Origin: Cepaea hortensis
Lineage: Eukaryota; Mollusca; Gastropoda; Stylommatophora; Helicidae
DNA: 64,000 bases
Direction: 5' to 3'
Assembly (NCBI GenBank): GCA_963921405.1
Contig: OY992892.1
Span: 32,166,075 to 32,230,074, forward strand
Shown here: positions 44,967 to 57,869 of the stretch, piece after piece
Layout: each line of letters opens with the position of its first letter
How positions within the stretch are numbered: the first letter of the stretch is position 1
Program-made: the position numbers and the translations under genes
Notes under the pieces: model-generated
The model's input: the letters and a program-made list of their open reading frames with translations, nothing else
The model's database searches: none
Told to the model about the DNA's origin: nothing

Positions 44967-45420
44967 GAAAACTTCCCGTTTCACTTCTGCCAACACCAAC
45001 GAACGAGATCACAATATTTCAGAAACAACAGACCAACGCTTTCGTTCCCGGTCTCGTGTGTCCTTAAAAATATAGCAAAGAAGTAGGTATGTGGATAGAT
45101 TACCTTACCCATCGCAGAGGAGTGTGTTTAGATGTTCCGGTTGATATAATAATTAAATAGAAAGCTCTATTTTAATACGTGAAGTGGCTAACTGACACTG
45201 TGAGTGTGACTGAGTGAAGATGAAGATGAGTACCTAACCTAACCTACCAACCAACTTTTGAACTAGCACCGCCCAAAGAATCGCTGAGAGAAGGAACCAG
45301 CATACGTTTTTTAAATGTGTTCTTTCTCATAATATTTCTTGTATTCTTCAGTTCTGCATTGTTAACGTTAATGACTAGATCTAAGACTTGATAAAAGTAT
45401 ACTATAATTATTAACAGGAT
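44967..45420. other. No gene recognised, unit A
   Basis: Start of the sequence inserted in the LINE fragment. A short aacctaaccta run lies near 45,236. Nothing else identified. Confidence 0.45.
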
Positions 45421-45614
45421 TCTTCTTCTTCTTCTTCTTCTTCTTCTTCTTCTTCTTCTTCTTCTTCTTCTTCTTCTTCTTCTTCTTCTTCTTCTTCTTC
45501 TTCTTCTTCTTCTTCTTCTTCTTCTTCTTCTTCTTCTTCTTCTTCTTCTTCTTCTTCTTCTTCTTCTTCTTCTTCTTCTTCTTCTTCTTCTTCTTCTTCT
45601 TCTTCTTCTTCTTC
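45421..45614. repeat. (TTC)n microsatellite, about 65 units
   Basis: About 194 bp of TTC; on the minus strand it is the (GAA)n 3' tail of the neighbouring LINE derivative. The poly-E and poly-K frames here are artefacts. About 23 units longer than the unit B counterpart. Confidence 0.95.
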
Positions 45615-46476
45615 AGCATTCCGTGCCTTTGAGGTTCTTTGCTGCAGATACAATCCGTCTCCATTCGTCTCTCTGGTTGACCTTCTCTTGCCAGTCGTTG
45701 ATTCCAAGTGCTTGTAGGTCTGTATATGTATTATCTTTTCACCGTCTTCTTGGTCTACCTCGGGGTCTACGGTAATTTATTTCCTGAGTGTAAGCGAGTT
45801 TTGTTTCCCTATTATCTTCCATTCTTTCTATATGCCCCAGCCATTGCAGTCTATTAGCCTTCATGATACCATTGATTAGTGGGGACTTAAACAGATCATA
45901 CATGTCTTTGTTGCTTCTTCTTTTCCACTCTCCACTTTGTGTATCCCTAATGGGTCCAAAGATGCGTCTTAAAACTTTGTTCTCAAAGGTTTGTAACAAG
46001 GCTTCGTCTCCTTTCGTTTGCTCTCTACCTATTTTTGCATTGAAGTCTCCCAGCACAATCAGGATGTCCTGTTTGGGAGTTTCTTCTATGACATCTTCCA
46101 GATCATTATAAAAGTCTTCTTTAATATCATCTTCTTTCGCTTCAGTAGGTGCATGTATATTAACCATCGTTATATTTTTCCATTTACCTTTTATTCATAA
46201 TTTACTAATCCTGTCATTAACAGCTTTAAAGTTTAGAATGTTCCCCCATAACTCTTTTTTGATGACAAATCCTTTTCTTAATTCATGTTTATTTTGGGTG
46301 TTTCCTTCATATATTACATTCATTCCATTTTGCTCTAGAGTACCCTCTCCTAGCCACCTTATTTCTTGAATTGCTGTTATATCCATTTGATATTCAACCA
46401 GCTCCCGGGTTAGTTCTTCGGCCGCTCCAGCTCGATATAGTGTCTGTGCATTCCATGTTCCAAGGTCGTTGTCCAA
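45615..46476 (-). pseudogene. Internally deleted LINE derivative with GAA tail, unit A
   Basis: Minus strand from 46,476: LGTWNAQTLYRAGAAEELTR and TAIQEIRWLGEGTL (endonuclease N-terminus), one stop at RISKL*, then MVNIHAPTEAKEDDIKEDFY and LIVLGDFNAKIGREQTKGDE (endonuclease GDFN box). It switches in frame to ALLQTFENKVLRRIFGPIRD, LQWLGHIERMED and YRRPRGRPRRR, which belong to the C-terminus of the same kind of LINE. The whole RT palm is deleted. Ends in (GAA)n. A non-autonomous deletion derivative. Confidence 0.85.
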
Positions 46477-46889
46477 ATAAGTCAGTCCGAATTCGAGGCT
46501 TATTTATCTGGTTCGTAACAAAATAGTTTTTACAAAGGAGGGGATGTTAACCTCATGCTTCAACCCCCAACCTGGAGGACCAGGTGTTTCTCTTTGTCTG
46601 TTCTCTACCCTTTGACCTGTCTGGCTTGGGATAATAGGATACTATTTGAACCAAATGAATGGAAATGAGAGAGCATCCAGTCATCCAGGTTGCCAGAAGG
46701 TTGTTGATTATGAGATTATGTGTTATGTTATAAGATTATCAACTCATCTGAAAAGAACAAGTATTACTAGTATTAGTAAAAATCTTCAGATTCATCACAA
46801 GACACAAAAGGCTGAAAAAGCACATTTAATAAACAAACTATAGGAGATACTAATGAATGTAACTGGTAAAAATGTCACAGAAGTAATAG
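46477..46889. other. End of unit A; no gene recognised
   Basis: Probably the LINE derivative 5' leader followed by AT-rich sequence up to the tandem junction. Confidence 0.45.
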
Positions 46890-47242
46890 TAATAGATATG
46901 TGATTCTATTGACTAAGGTGATAATCTTAGTAGTGGTGGTAGTATAGCACAACAAGTGCATTTAAAGCAAAACATTCCATAAATAGTAATTTGGAATGGG
47001 AGGAGTTGATTTTCTTTTCTCCTTTTTTCTTTTCCCCTTATCTATAAGTGTTAAAACCATCATTTTGAAACAAATAAAACAAGCATTTATATTTCCACTA
47101 TTCTTTACATAAGGGATTGTCATTTGTCTTTTGACCATATGTGATCTTTTTAATCATTTACTCATCATTCACTCACAGTTTCTTCTTTCTTTCTCGCGCT
47201 CATGTATACCAAATTTGTAATACAATAAGGAATACATGTGGT

Positions 47243-50200
47243 TTAATCTGGAAATAGTTGTGATATTTTGCGCGTGTACATAAATGATATTAAGTGTGTG
47301 TTATATGTGTAGTGCTTGTGTCTGGCTGAGTTTCTGCATGTCCATATGAAATGTCTATAGTAAGAAAGAGCTATAAGTAGTTTTGTGTGTATGTCTGTTG
47401 CTGATTTTGGTAAAGTGTTGAGAAATATTGCTTTATATATGTCGGTTTGTTTGCCTGTGTGTGTTTGTATGAGGTGTTGGAGTGTTGCGCGTGTGGCAGT
47501 AATTGTTGGACATGTAAAATAAATGTGCTCCTCTGTCTCTTGTGTGTTGTTTCTACATAGCTGGCATTGTTTGTCTATGTATTGTCCCTGTGTTGTTGGA
47601 GTCATGCTGTATAATAACCTATATGTGATTTCTCTAGCTGTTGGTGTTATGTGTTTGTTGTGTAGTTTTGAAAAGGTGCATGTGAAGTCCTCTTTTGATT
47701 CTAAGTTTGAGTGGTGGTGCTTGCTCTCTAACTAACTGTTTGTATATTGTGTGTGTTGTTTGCTGTATTAACTGTTCATGTCCTTGTATTGCCTGTATGC
47801 ATGTCTGATAGAATGTTGGCAGTGTTCCCTGATAGTGTGCAGTTGCATTGTTAAGTGGTGTGAGGTGTTTGATGTTGTGGGCTATGTAGTATAGTGCTAG
47901 TCTGTGCTGTTCTGGGTGTCTGATGATTTTACCTATGTAACTAATCCTAAGTGACAGTATTTTTGTGTGGAGGTCTTGCAATCCAATACCCCCCTGTTTC
48001 CTGTCTTGTATGAGAGTTTTGTGTTTAATGCTGTGTATTGTGTTGGTGAAGATAAAACATCTGATTTGTTTGTTTATGTTTGTGATGGTCTGTTTGGGAG
48101 GGTCCAGTACTGTCGCTAAGTATATTATTTTGGGTATTATGAATGTGTTGACTACTATGCTTCTACCAAATATTGTGGATGTTTTATACCTATACCTATG
48201 TAACATGTCTGTGATCTTTTGGGTCAGTGCGTGCCATGTCTGTGTGTGTGTTTTTGTGGGATCACATGGAAATGTGATCCCATACAGTTTCATGGTGTCT
48301 GTGTGTCTCAGATCTGGAGGTAAATCAGACTTTTGTTTCCACTTTCCCAGACCCGTTATATATGATTTCTGTACATTTACTTTGGCTCCACTGCCTTTTC
48401 CAAAATGGGTAAAGGTGTGAAGTATGTTCCTTATTGATGTGTTGCTAGTGGGAAAGAAAGCAGTGTCATCTGCATAAGCGATGAGCTTCTGCTCTCCTAT
48501 TCCATGCAGGAAGGTGCCTTTAATACTAGTGTCTTGTCTTATCTTCTCTAATAAAGGCTCTAGGGTGAGCACATACAGTAGTGGTGATAGGGGACATCCC
48601 TGCCTTACAGATCTCGTGAGCCTGAAGCTGGCTGTCAGTGAATGGTTCACCAACACTTTGCTCTCAGGATTTTTGTACAAGATCTGTATCCACTGCCTGT
48701 AATACTGTCCTATATTACAGTGTTCTAGTGTTCTATGCAGGTATGTGTGGGAAATTCTGTCAAAGGCCTTTTCCTGATCCAGGGACAAGATGGAGGATGG
48801 ACAGTCTTTCCCGTGTGTGTAGGTGATAATGTCTCTAATTAGATGGGTGTGGTTATGTATATTTCTGTCTTTGATACTGCACTGTTGGTCAGGGTGTATT
48901 AGTGTTTGCATGAAAGGTTTAAGTTTAAGTTTGTTGGTGAGTGTTTTGGCAAGTATCTTGTAGTCTGTGTTTAGTAAGGAGATTGGTCTGTAGTTCTTCA
49001 GTTGTGTCTTGTCAGTTTTGTCTTTGCATATGAGTGTAATGTAGGACATGTTGCAGCTCTCTGGAAGTTGTTTTTTTGTCAAAGGCTTCCTGATAGACTT
49101 TGAGGAGAAGATTGCCTAGGATAGGAAAGAAGTGTTGGTAGAATTCTACTGTCAAACCGTCTGGTCCTGGGGTTTTGTCTTTGTTCATTGTGTTCAGTGC
49201 CTGTGTTATGTCTTTCAGTGTCAGTTCTGTGTCTATTGTGTCTCTGTCTGTGTCAGATAGTTTCTTTGTATACCATAAGAAGTTGTCTTGTATCTGTGTG
49301 TCGACTGTCTCTGCTGTGAAAAGTTGTGTGTAGTGTTGCTGGAAAGCAGTCTCTATGTGTGGTGTTTCTGTCTGCATGTTTCCTTGCATGTCTGATATTT
49401 TGCTTATTTGTCTGTTACGTTGTACACTCTGCTCCATTGCTAAATATTGTCTCGTAGGTGTCTCTTGTGTGATTGTGTCGAGCTTTGTTCTGAGAAGAGC
49501 ACCCAGATATCTGTGTTGTTGGTGTTCTTCTAGTTGTGTTTCTAGTATGTGTAAGTGTGATGCATTTCTGTCTGTCTGTTTTGTTAGCCGTATGGCTGTC
49601 TGTATGATACGTTCCTGTCTTATTCTGTCTTTGTGAATCATGGTTGCTAAGTTTGTGTTCTGCTTCGTATGGTGCTTTTTAGCAAGTCCCAGTATTGTGT
49701 GATGTTCTCAGTCGGTATATTGTCTGTGTACGTGTGTATGAGCTGTGTCATATATTTTACATATTCTGTGTGTTTCAATAATGAATTATTGTATTTCCAG
49801 TGAGGTGACCGTTTGTATGTCTGCGTGTCTGTGCTGTTTGTGCTGATGTGTACTAGTATGCCTTTGTGGTCTGTGTAATCTAATGTTTCCCGTAGATGTT
49901 TGGTCTGTATGATGTGGTGTGTTGCGGGTGTGTAAATCCTATCTAATCTAGATGATCTGTTGTGTGTTATGTTTGTGTATGTCGTTTCTCTACTGTCGGG
50001 GTGTGTATGCCTGAATGCGTCTGTGAGGTTGTGAGTATCAATGATGTTTCGTAGTGTATCTAGTTGATGTATGCCGTCCCCGCCGGCCCTCCTCAGCTGT
50101 GTTCTTACTTCTCCCCCTAACACGTCTATTTCTTCAAGCACGCAGTTGTAATCGCCGGCAAGAACGATATTTTGTCCCCTGTATGTCTGTGTTAATAATT

Positions 50201-50585
50201 CGTCTAACTGTTCATAAAATAAGGGTTGGTATTGGTAATTTGGTGGTACATGTATGTTAACTATTGTGTAGGCGTGTGTGTCGTTCTTTAGTTGAACCGT
50301 GCTAACTCTACCGTGTTCGTCTCTGTGCGTTCTAACAATGTCCCACGTGTCGGATGTTTGCAGTATGGCTGTCCCTGACCCACTGTTTTGTTTTGCTAAA
50401 CTGAAAGATGAATTTTTAAATCCTAACCGTGTTACTATTTCTGCTGCTTCAAAGTCTGTTTTGATGTTAGTTTCTTGTAATAAGATGAAATCTGGTTTGT
50501 GTTTGTGTATGAGTGTGATTATGTATTGTAATTTTGTTTTCATACCACGAATATTTACGCTAATTATACATAGATTGTCAGCCAT
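47243..50585 (-). pseudogene. Tx1-like LINE ORF2, frameshifted, unit B
   Basis: Same as 33,877-37,211, but a 482-codon piece (49,082-47,634) stays open through RT and beyond because it lacks the unit A frameshift in the C-run. It has a 6 bp in-frame gain (LKLK) near 48,927 and a 3 bp difference near 48,024. The shared breaks near 49,650, 49,075 and 47,620 remain. Confidence 0.9.
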
Positions 50586-50647
50586 TTTAAAAATAGAATA
50601 AAAAACATAGTGGTTGAATTTACGTGATTACCTTTGTACAAAATACT

Positions 50648-51787
50648 TCAAATCTGGGCTGTGTCTTCGGTTTTGGTGATAGTTTTGTGGTTTTCGTTCT
50701 CCTCGTGGTCTTCGTCGGTGTCTTCGTCGGTGTTGATATAAAGTGGTCCTTCATTGTCACTGTTTTCATGCTGTTTTGTGGCAGCTTTCTTGCATGGTTT
50801 GGAAGGGGAAGGGGAAGATCTTCCCTCCTCTTCTCCTATGTCTTTGTTGTTTGAGGAATTCCTTCTCTCTGCCCACTGCCTTTTTCTGCCGTAGCTGACG
50901 GTTTGGAATCCGTCGTCGTTGGCTTCTTGTGGAGCTGTTTTTGTTTGAGCAGTTTCTACGGCTGGCTCCGTGGTCACTGGTCTGCCAGTTACTTCGACGA
51001 CATCTTGGACAGCGTTGTTTTTCTGTGTGTCGGCCTTCCCCATGATTGCCGGGAATTCCTCTTGTGCTAGTTCAGATGTTTTCTTATTATTTTCTTTCTT
51101 CTGCCGCCTTGTCGGGCATTTGTTAGACCAGTGATCGTCTAGGCTGCAATATGGACACTGAGTCCGGTGACCGGGCATAGAGAACATTATGCGGTGGTCG
51201 CCTGTTATTTTCCCTGGCGCCGTGATCTTTGCGTAATGCGGCACCGGTTTTGTGGGGGTACACAGCACGCCCCACTTTCCGCCGCCGTACTGAATTCTGA
51301 AGACTTCCGCGTTTTCGTGTCCAATTGTCTTTTCGACTATAAACTTAACTCCCTGTGGAGAAATAGTGTTGGGAAGCCAATGAATCGTAACTCGGTCCCT
51401 TTCGCGTTCCAGGTGATCTATTGATAGCTCCAGTCCCTCCGCCGGCAGCTTAACTGTTTTGCCATGAAGGCCTTTGTATACTGCCACATGGGCCGCCTGT
51501 GTCAGGTTGACATACCACCGAGTAGGTACTTCATACCGGTATACGTCAGTAATGCCGCCATGTGGTACACCACATGGGCCCAGCAGCGTGCTGTAGATTA
51601 ACGAAGGCGTGGCCTTGGCCGCAGCGCCAGGGCCGGTAAATGTAATGACCAACGTACCTTTGTTGTGCAGTGGTCTTCCCTCCAGGAAATGATCAATGTC
51701 GATGGAATCCATTTTGTCGACTGGTGCCATTCTTGGAAAGTATTGATGAAATCCGGAATAAACACAATGAATGCAAATGAAACACAA
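50648..51787 (-). CDS. Tx1-like LINE ORF1, unit B
   Basis: 379 codons, one residue different from unit A (IDHLERER against IEHLERER). Same CCHC knuckle. Confidence 0.85.
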   Translation of the reverse strand: MCFICIHCVYSGFHQYFPRMAPVDKMDSIDIDHFLEGRPLHNKGTLVITFTGPGAAAKATPSLIYSTLLGPCGVPHGGITDVYRYEVPTRWYVNLTQAAHVAVYKGLHGKTVKLPAEGLELSIDHLERERDRVTIHWLPNTISPQGVKFIVEKTIGHENAEVFRIQYGGGKWGVLCTPTKPVPHYAKITAPGKITGDHRIMFSMPGHRTQCPYCSLDDHWSNKCPTRRQKKENNKKTSELAQEEFPAIMGKADTQKNNAVQDVVEVTGRPVTTEPAVETAQTKTAPQEANDDGFQTVSYGRKRQWAERRNSSNNKDIGEEEGRSSPSPSKPCKKAATKQHENSDNEGPLYINTDEDTDEDHEENENHKTITKTEDTAQI

Positions 51788-52172
51788 GATTTACTCCGCA
51801 AAGACGACCTTTAGAAATGATCCCTAAAAGTATGATCGATACTGTTCGTTTTGATGCCGCTGCTGCCTTCACCGGTCGGTTTTAACAAGTTTTACTGCCC
51901 TTTTCCTCATTACCAAGTGGTGATGGTGGTATTGGTGGGGTTGGAGCTGACAGGTGAAAGGGTGGCAGAGGGAAAATAATGGTATACTACCGTCTTGTTG
52001 TTGTTTGTACTCGTTTCCCGTTACCCTTCATTTCCAATGTAAAAATGTTGTAAAAATTTGCGCATATGTCACCTACACTTCCACATGCAACGCTCTGTAA
52101 CAACACGAACAATACAAATGCAAAGTTTTCTTTAACACTCAATAAAAGTTTTAAAAAAAAAAAAAAAAAAAA
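51788..52172 (+). repeat. Flanking repeat with aataaa and poly-A, unit B
   Basis: Counterpart of 38,414-38,798; poly-A of about 20 before the junction word. Confidence 0.6.
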
Positions 52173-53676
52173 TTTGACTCGTGATGTTAAGCCTTGATTG
52201 TTGTGTGCATTAAGCACTTCCTTCTTGTCTTTGGCCACCTCTAACAGCAACGAGGCACACTTGGGACAGTCTGCCTCGATAGCTTTGATCAGCCCATGGT
52301 GCTGACGTCAACATGAAAGATGTCAATGAAGACACAGCCTTGATGCATTATTTGTTTCAGACTGGCGCGTCTAATGAAGAACTGTTGATCTCTCTGATCT
52401 GTGAGGGCAACGATGTCAACTGCCAGAACAAAGATGGTTATTCACCGTTGATGGTCGCTGCAATGTATGGCTGGCAAAAGACAGTATCAGTCTTACTTGA
52501 GTCCGGAGCACATGTAAATGCAGTTAGTAAGACAGACGAGACAAAAACTGCACTGTCATTTCTGCCAGTTGATTCCTTCATTGGTATATTTTGCATGAAA
52601 TGTCTGCTTGATAAAGGTGCAAATGCATCGTACTTAAACCCGGGTTGTTTCGCCGATTTGATTCTTAATGGTGGTGATATTCTCATACCTAAAGTGATAA
52701 AAGGTGGATTAGGCCCGTCAGATTTTCAGCTAGATATACTAGACGAACTGCGCCCAAATATCTCTGAGATTGATAACCTACCCACAGTATCACCTCTCTG
52801 TTTGGCCTTACTGACTGGAAATGTGCCCCTGGCTCAGTACTTTGTGGGCAATGTGTTCTTGACAAAGTCTGATGTTTCTTCACTAATGTCTAATAATAGC
52901 CTGCGGGATTTTCTTGATAGAAACGAGCAGCGGGATTGTGTAGACTTCCTGGCCAGCTTCACCTCACAACCTTTGTCTCTCTTCAATCTGGCACTGGTGG
53001 CCGTGTCATCTGCAGTTGGCACATCTCCCGGGTGGGACAACCGAGCGAACATCTTACCTATACCCGGGAAGGTAAAAGACAAACTGCTGTTTAAGTCAGA
53101 AGATGTCCCACTGATACTTCCATATGACCCAACCACAGAAACACATTCCCAGGTTCGACTTCGAGGTGTACAGTTGAGTAGGCTAGCAGATTACTACCTG
53201 CGGACACAAAGGTACGATAATTCGACCAATATTTCAAACTATGACTCGGACGAATCAAGCAGCAGGATGTACAGCCACTCAGATGATGATTTGGACTATA
53301 TCTTGGAAGACGAGTCGTATTTATATTGGTCTTAATTCAGACTAGAAGTTTTGTCAGAGGTCAGGGAGCATGCAGTGACATTATCACCTATGTCGGTCAG
53401 CAGGGTAAATGAAGAAGCTATTGCCATTATCATTTATGAGTGTATTGAATGTTTATTGCCATGATTGTGTTGAATGTTTATTGCCATGTTTGTTTATGAT
53501 TGTGTTGAATGTTTATGCCATGATTGTTTATGATTGTATTGAATGTTTAGTACAAAACATGTGTTGAAAGATACACACTGTGACCTATGTGTATGAGTGT
53601 ATGTAAACCACCTGCAAACGTCTATAACAGTCATAATAAAGCTCATTACATAAAAAAAAAAAATTTGACTCGTGAT
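52173..53676 (+). CDS. Ankyrin-repeat retrocopy, 340-codon intact frame, unit B
   Basis: CDS 52,313-53,335, protein identical to unit A. Junction words tttgactcgtgat at 52,173-52,185 and 53,664-53,676; inversion junction 52,290/52,291. Confidence 0.87.
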
Positions 53677-53940
53677 GGATATCCGTATACCACGGGAAGA
53701 GTTCTCGGACTTTCTTGTTATGAAGTTTCTCTTCACAACGTCAATTACTCTTTTGACTCGTGATGGGTATCCGTAAACGACAGGCATAATTGTCGGACAT
53801 TCTTGTTATGAAGTTTCTCTTCACAACGTCAATTACTCTTTTGACTCGTGATGGGTACCTACTTATTACAGGCAGAAGTGTCGGACTTTCTTGTTATGAA
53901 GTTTCTCTTCACAACGTCAATTACTCGTTTGACTATTGAT
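53677..53940 (+). repeat. 88 bp tandem units, unit B
   Basis: Junction words at 53,751, 53,839 and a variant at 53,927, 88 bp apart. Confidence 0.92.
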
Positions 53941-54120
53941 AGGTATCCGTAAAAAACTGTCATTTACTGCCAATATAGTACCTTGCGGTGTATGGCAGAG
54001 GGGTCTTTGAGCCTGAGGAATAAGGGCCGCCTGGCTAGTGCAGTCGCCGCGAACTGTGCAGGTTAGGATTTTCTTTTTGCCCCCGACAGAAAAATATCCG
54101 ACACCTTACCGAGGGATTGA
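53941..54120 (+). other. Unassigned chimeric segment, unit B
   Basis: Copy of 40,569-40,748. Confidence 0.35.
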
Positions 54121-54430
54121 TAAGACTGATACTGTCTTTTGCCAGCCATACATTGCAGCGACCATCAACGGTGAATAACCATCTTTGTTCTGGCAGTTGA
54201 CATCGTTGCCCTCACAGATCAGAGAGATCAACAGTTCTTCATTAGACGCACCAGTCTGAAACAAATAATGCATCAAGGCTGTGTCTTCATTGACATCTTT
54301 CATGTTGACGTCAGCACCATGGGCTGATCAAAGCTATCGAGGCAGACTGTCCCAAGTGTGCCTCGTTGCTGTTAGAGGTGGCCAAAGACAAGAAGGAAGT
54401 GCTTAATGCACACAACAATCAAGGCTTAAC
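54121..54430 (-). pseudogene. Truncated ankyrin retrocopy with 5' inversion, unit B
   Basis: Copy of 40,749-41,058, same inversion junction. Confidence 0.88.
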
Positions 54431-55082
54431 ATCACGAGTCAAATTTTTTTTTTTTTTTTAAACTTATTCTCAGACATTTATTCCAGTGAAATGCCAACCG
54501 TGACATTTATTCTTTCTCCTTGGATGTAACCTGCTTGGTACCTCTGAGACGATCAGTACGACGGGCAGCAATGAGACCAACCTTTCTACCAGCGGATGCA
54601 TCTCTCCTGACTGTGGATGCCTTACCAATGTGCTGGTGATTACCACCACCATGGGGATGTTCAACAGGGTTCATGGCAACACCTCTGACTTTAGGCCAGC
54701 AGTTTCTCTTGGCCTTGTATTTGTGATAGGCACGTCCTGCCTTCAAGATAGGCTTGTCAATACGTCCACCACCAGCAACAATACCAATCATGGCTCGGTT
54801 GGCAGATGACACAACTTTCTTGGTGCCAGATGGTAGTTTGACTCTGGACTTCTTAGTCTCAGGGTTGTGGGAGATGACAGTTGCATAGGTGCCTGATGTA
54901 CGTGCCAGTTTGCCCCGGTCTCCATTCTTCTCCTCCAGGCAACACACAATGGTACCTTCAGGCATCATACCAATTGGTAGAATGTTACCAATTTGAAGAT
55001 TTGCAAGATATCACGCACTACTGTCGGGGGCCAGCAAATACACTTGATCTTAGCCAAAAGCCGAGAAGGATCACGAGTCAAA
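54431..55082 (-). pseudogene. RPL8: RPL8 retrocopy with U2 5' fusion, unit B
   Basis: CDS 54,968-54,507, protein identical to unit A; U2 fragment at 55,040-55,068; junction words at 54,431-54,443 and 55,070-55,082. Confidence 0.92.
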
Positions 55083-55764
55083 TTGTTTTTTTGTTTTTTT
55101 TTTCGTTTTTTCTTTTATTTTTTTTTCGTTTTTCTTAATAAATCTTTTATTTATTGTTGATTAATATTATCATAGCTGTTTATCATCATTGCCTTTAATT
55201 TTATCACTCTTAGCAGTTTTTATTTCCTTGTCATTATAATACTATTCATGTATTTGGATGTTATTTGCATTATTATCATTGTAATCATTATTAATATCAC
55301 ATCCCCCTTTCCCACCTTTTGATACGGTGATTGTTATTACTGCTGCCGCGCTCACCGTTTTGTTTCAGTCCTGCACCGCCATGTTTATCATCACCGAGGG
55401 TGATGGTACTTGGTAGGAGTTTTTGGAGCTGACAGGAGAGCGGGGCGGCAGGGGAAAATAATAACAACCCGCTACCATCACGGTTTTGATTTAAAATATT
55501 TCCTTACAACAATGTCAATGGAGAAATGTTTAAATGTATAAAATATTTGTAATTTTTGCGCATATGTCACCTACATGCCCACATGCAACGCTCTGTAAAA
55601 ACACGCACACAAATACTGAACACACAGTACGCATGTAACAACACAAACAATACAAATGCAACAACTACCCCTCCTGCATTGTAAACTAGGATACTCCTTG
55701 ACAACCCCCCCCCTTCCCCCCCCCCACCTTTTCGATACTGTTCTTTTTGATGCCGCTGCTGCCT
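55083..55764. repeat. Flanking repeat, unit B; no gene
   Basis: Copy of 41,711-42,391 with slightly different T-run and C-run lengths. Confidence 0.6.
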
Positions 55765-56908
55765 TCACCGGTCAGTTTTAACAAGTTCCTGTACTCTTGC
55801 CTGCATGCAGTCATGAAATAGCCGCACTATTTGGACGCACTTTCGTGGACAGCCATATTTTGCCATGATCTTCCACAGTCTTTCTCTGCTGACTGTATCA
55901 AAAGCCTTGGTAAGGTCAATGAAAGTGGAGAACATTTCGCAGTTCTGTTCCTGACATTTCTCTTGCAGCAGCCTTGCAGCGAAAATCATGTCAACAGTTC
56001 CACGTTCTTTTCTGAAGCCACATTGACTCTCAGGAAGAAGACCTTGATCGAGATGGGCTGTGAGGCGATTGAGAAGAATTCTGGCGAGTATCTTCCCTGC
56101 AATTGAAAGCAAGGAGATGTCTCGGTGGTTGTCACAGGATTGGCGGTTTCCTTTACGTTTGTAAAGGTGGACTATTGACGTGTCCTTGAAATCTTGTGGC
56201 ATGGTCTCGTTCACCCATATGTTTGTAAAGACTTGGTGAAGCTGCTCTGTTAGGACCGGCCCACCTGCCTTGTATATCTCTGCTGGGATGGAGTCAGGAC
56301 CAGGTGCCTTGCCACTGGAGAGTTGCTGGATGGCTTTGTTTACTTCCACTGTGGTTGGCAGGTCATCAAGTGTCTCATTGGTGGGGACTTTAGGAAGGCA
56401 GTTGATGGTTTCATCATCGAAGAAGGAAGTTGCATTTAAGATTTTGCTGAAATGCTCTGCCCAGCGTTGAAGGATTTCCTTCTTATCGGTGACCAATGTT
56501 CCCCCATCTGCACTGAGGAGAGGAACTATGCCTGGTGATGTAGGACCATAGGCCGCTTTCAGTGAGTCGTAGAAGTTTTTCATATCATGTCTGTCAGCAA
56601 AGCCTTGAATTTCATCAGCTTTGCTGCTCAGCCAGGAGTCCCGCATGTGCCGAAGTTTCTGCTGCACTACTCTCTGAATGTTCTTCAAAGCATATTTTTT
56701 TAATGTTGACTTTGGGTAATTCAAATGTGCATCTTGAGGAGAAGATGTTTCTCGGCCAGCAATTGGTTGATGTCATCGGAATTTTCATCAAACCAGTCTT
56801 TATGCTTTATGCTAATAGAAGGCAAAACTTCTCAGCTTCCAATTTTAGGGCCGCGAGAATATCTGACTTATCTTTTAATTTATCATTGGACATCCTGGTA
56901 GTAAACTA
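55765..56908 (-). pseudogene. LINE reverse transcriptase fragment, unit B
   Basis: Same 319-codon frame (56,724-55,765); first residues MNYPKS against MNDPKS. hAT empty site near 56,813. Confidence 0.87.
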
Positions 56909-56969
56909 TGTCACCATATAATTCATAACTCTGCTTTGATTTCATAAGTAAAAACCCAATTTTTAAATA

Positions 56970-57509
56970 TTGACCAAAATTGCTATCTGTCCACAGAAGT
57001 TGACTACACAAACTAGAATGGAGCTGTTCGAATTCATGATTCTTGGGAGCATCGCAGCCTTACTACTAGGATTTTGGATAACAATATTCAGTCTACAGGA
57101 AAAATTGACTGAAAGTTTACGAGAACTTAATGTGCTGAAAGACAAGTTCTGCAATTTGTACATGAGCTTTAAGGATGTGAACTCCACACTTCAAAATATG
57201 AATTCAAAGTTTGAAGATGCAAACTCCAAAAGTATGGAAATGAACAACCAGATGCAACAAAACATTATACACATTGAGCGCCAAAATCAGGCACTTGTTG
57301 AATGGTTTAGGGCGGAGAGGGAGACAAGAGACAATGCCAGGATGCAGACAGAGGCTCAAGAAGAGACTCTGCCTGTGGTAAGCAACTTCCCACGTGCTGT
57401 TTTCGTCTGCCCATGTGGGTGTCGAGTGTTATTAGTCACCTCGTCAGCCGTGCCACCAACCAAGCAAAATCGCCCTAAAAGGGGCACAACCGCCGAAAAT
57501 GTTCCTTAG
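56970..57509 (+). CDS. Putative membrane-anchored coiled-coil protein, unit B
   Basis: 179 codons, two residues different from unit A (MQTEAQEE; AVFVCPCG), both in the doubtful C-terminal part. Confidence 0.5.
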   Translation: MTKIAICPQKLTTQTRMELFEFMILGSIAALLLGFWITIFSLQEKLTESLRELNVLKDKFCNLYMSFKDVNSTLQNMNSKFEDANSKSMEMNNQMQQNIIHIERQNQALVEWFRAERETRDNARMQTEAQEETLPVVSNFPRAVFVCPCGCRVLLVTSSAVPPTKQNRPKRGTTAENVP

Positions 57510-57513
57510 AAAT

Positions 57514-57783
57514 AGCCTTTTTGCTTCTGATGGTGTACCTGGACAGTTTAGTTTTCAGAGACCTCTTTTGATTATCTTGGACCGAAACCTTGATTTGGCG
57601 ACAATGTTAATCATACATGGACTTATCAGGCATTAGCTCATGATGTGCTGGATTTGAAACTGAATCGCGTGGAAGTAGAGGAAGTCATCGAAGAAGGTCC
57701 TCATGTCAGCTCTCCTGCTAGAAAACAACGAACGAGAAAAAAGACTTATGATCTTTCATCTTGAGATAAACTGTGGGTTGTTC
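57514..57783 (+). pseudogene. SCFD1: SCFD1/Sly1 pseudogene fragment, unit B
   Basis: Copy of 44,141-44,410 with the same frameshift and stop. Confidence 0.85.
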
Positions 57784-57869
57784 TTCCCGTTGCTTCCCGT
57801 TGTTTCAGAACCAAAATTCTGGCTCCAAATGTTATGGTGTTCCCTGGAGATTGTTGAATTCCAAGGATA

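Larger units (their letters stand above)
33524..46889. repeat. Tandem segmental duplication, unit A (about 13.37 kb)
   Basis: Matches 46,890-60,188 feature for feature. Offsets are 13,366 at the left, 13,372-13,375 in the middle and 13,304 after the TTC array. Differences are rare single bases and small indels. The unit junction at about 46,884 joins gtcacagaagt to taatagatatgtgattc with no visible homology beyond a few bases. Confidence 0.95.

Noticed and set aside
45230..45245. Telomere-like cctaacctaacc run
   Set aside because: Only two to three units; too short to mean telomeric origin.
45368..45707. Poly-Lys and poly-Glu proteins
   Set aside because: Translations of the (TTC)n array on the minus strand.
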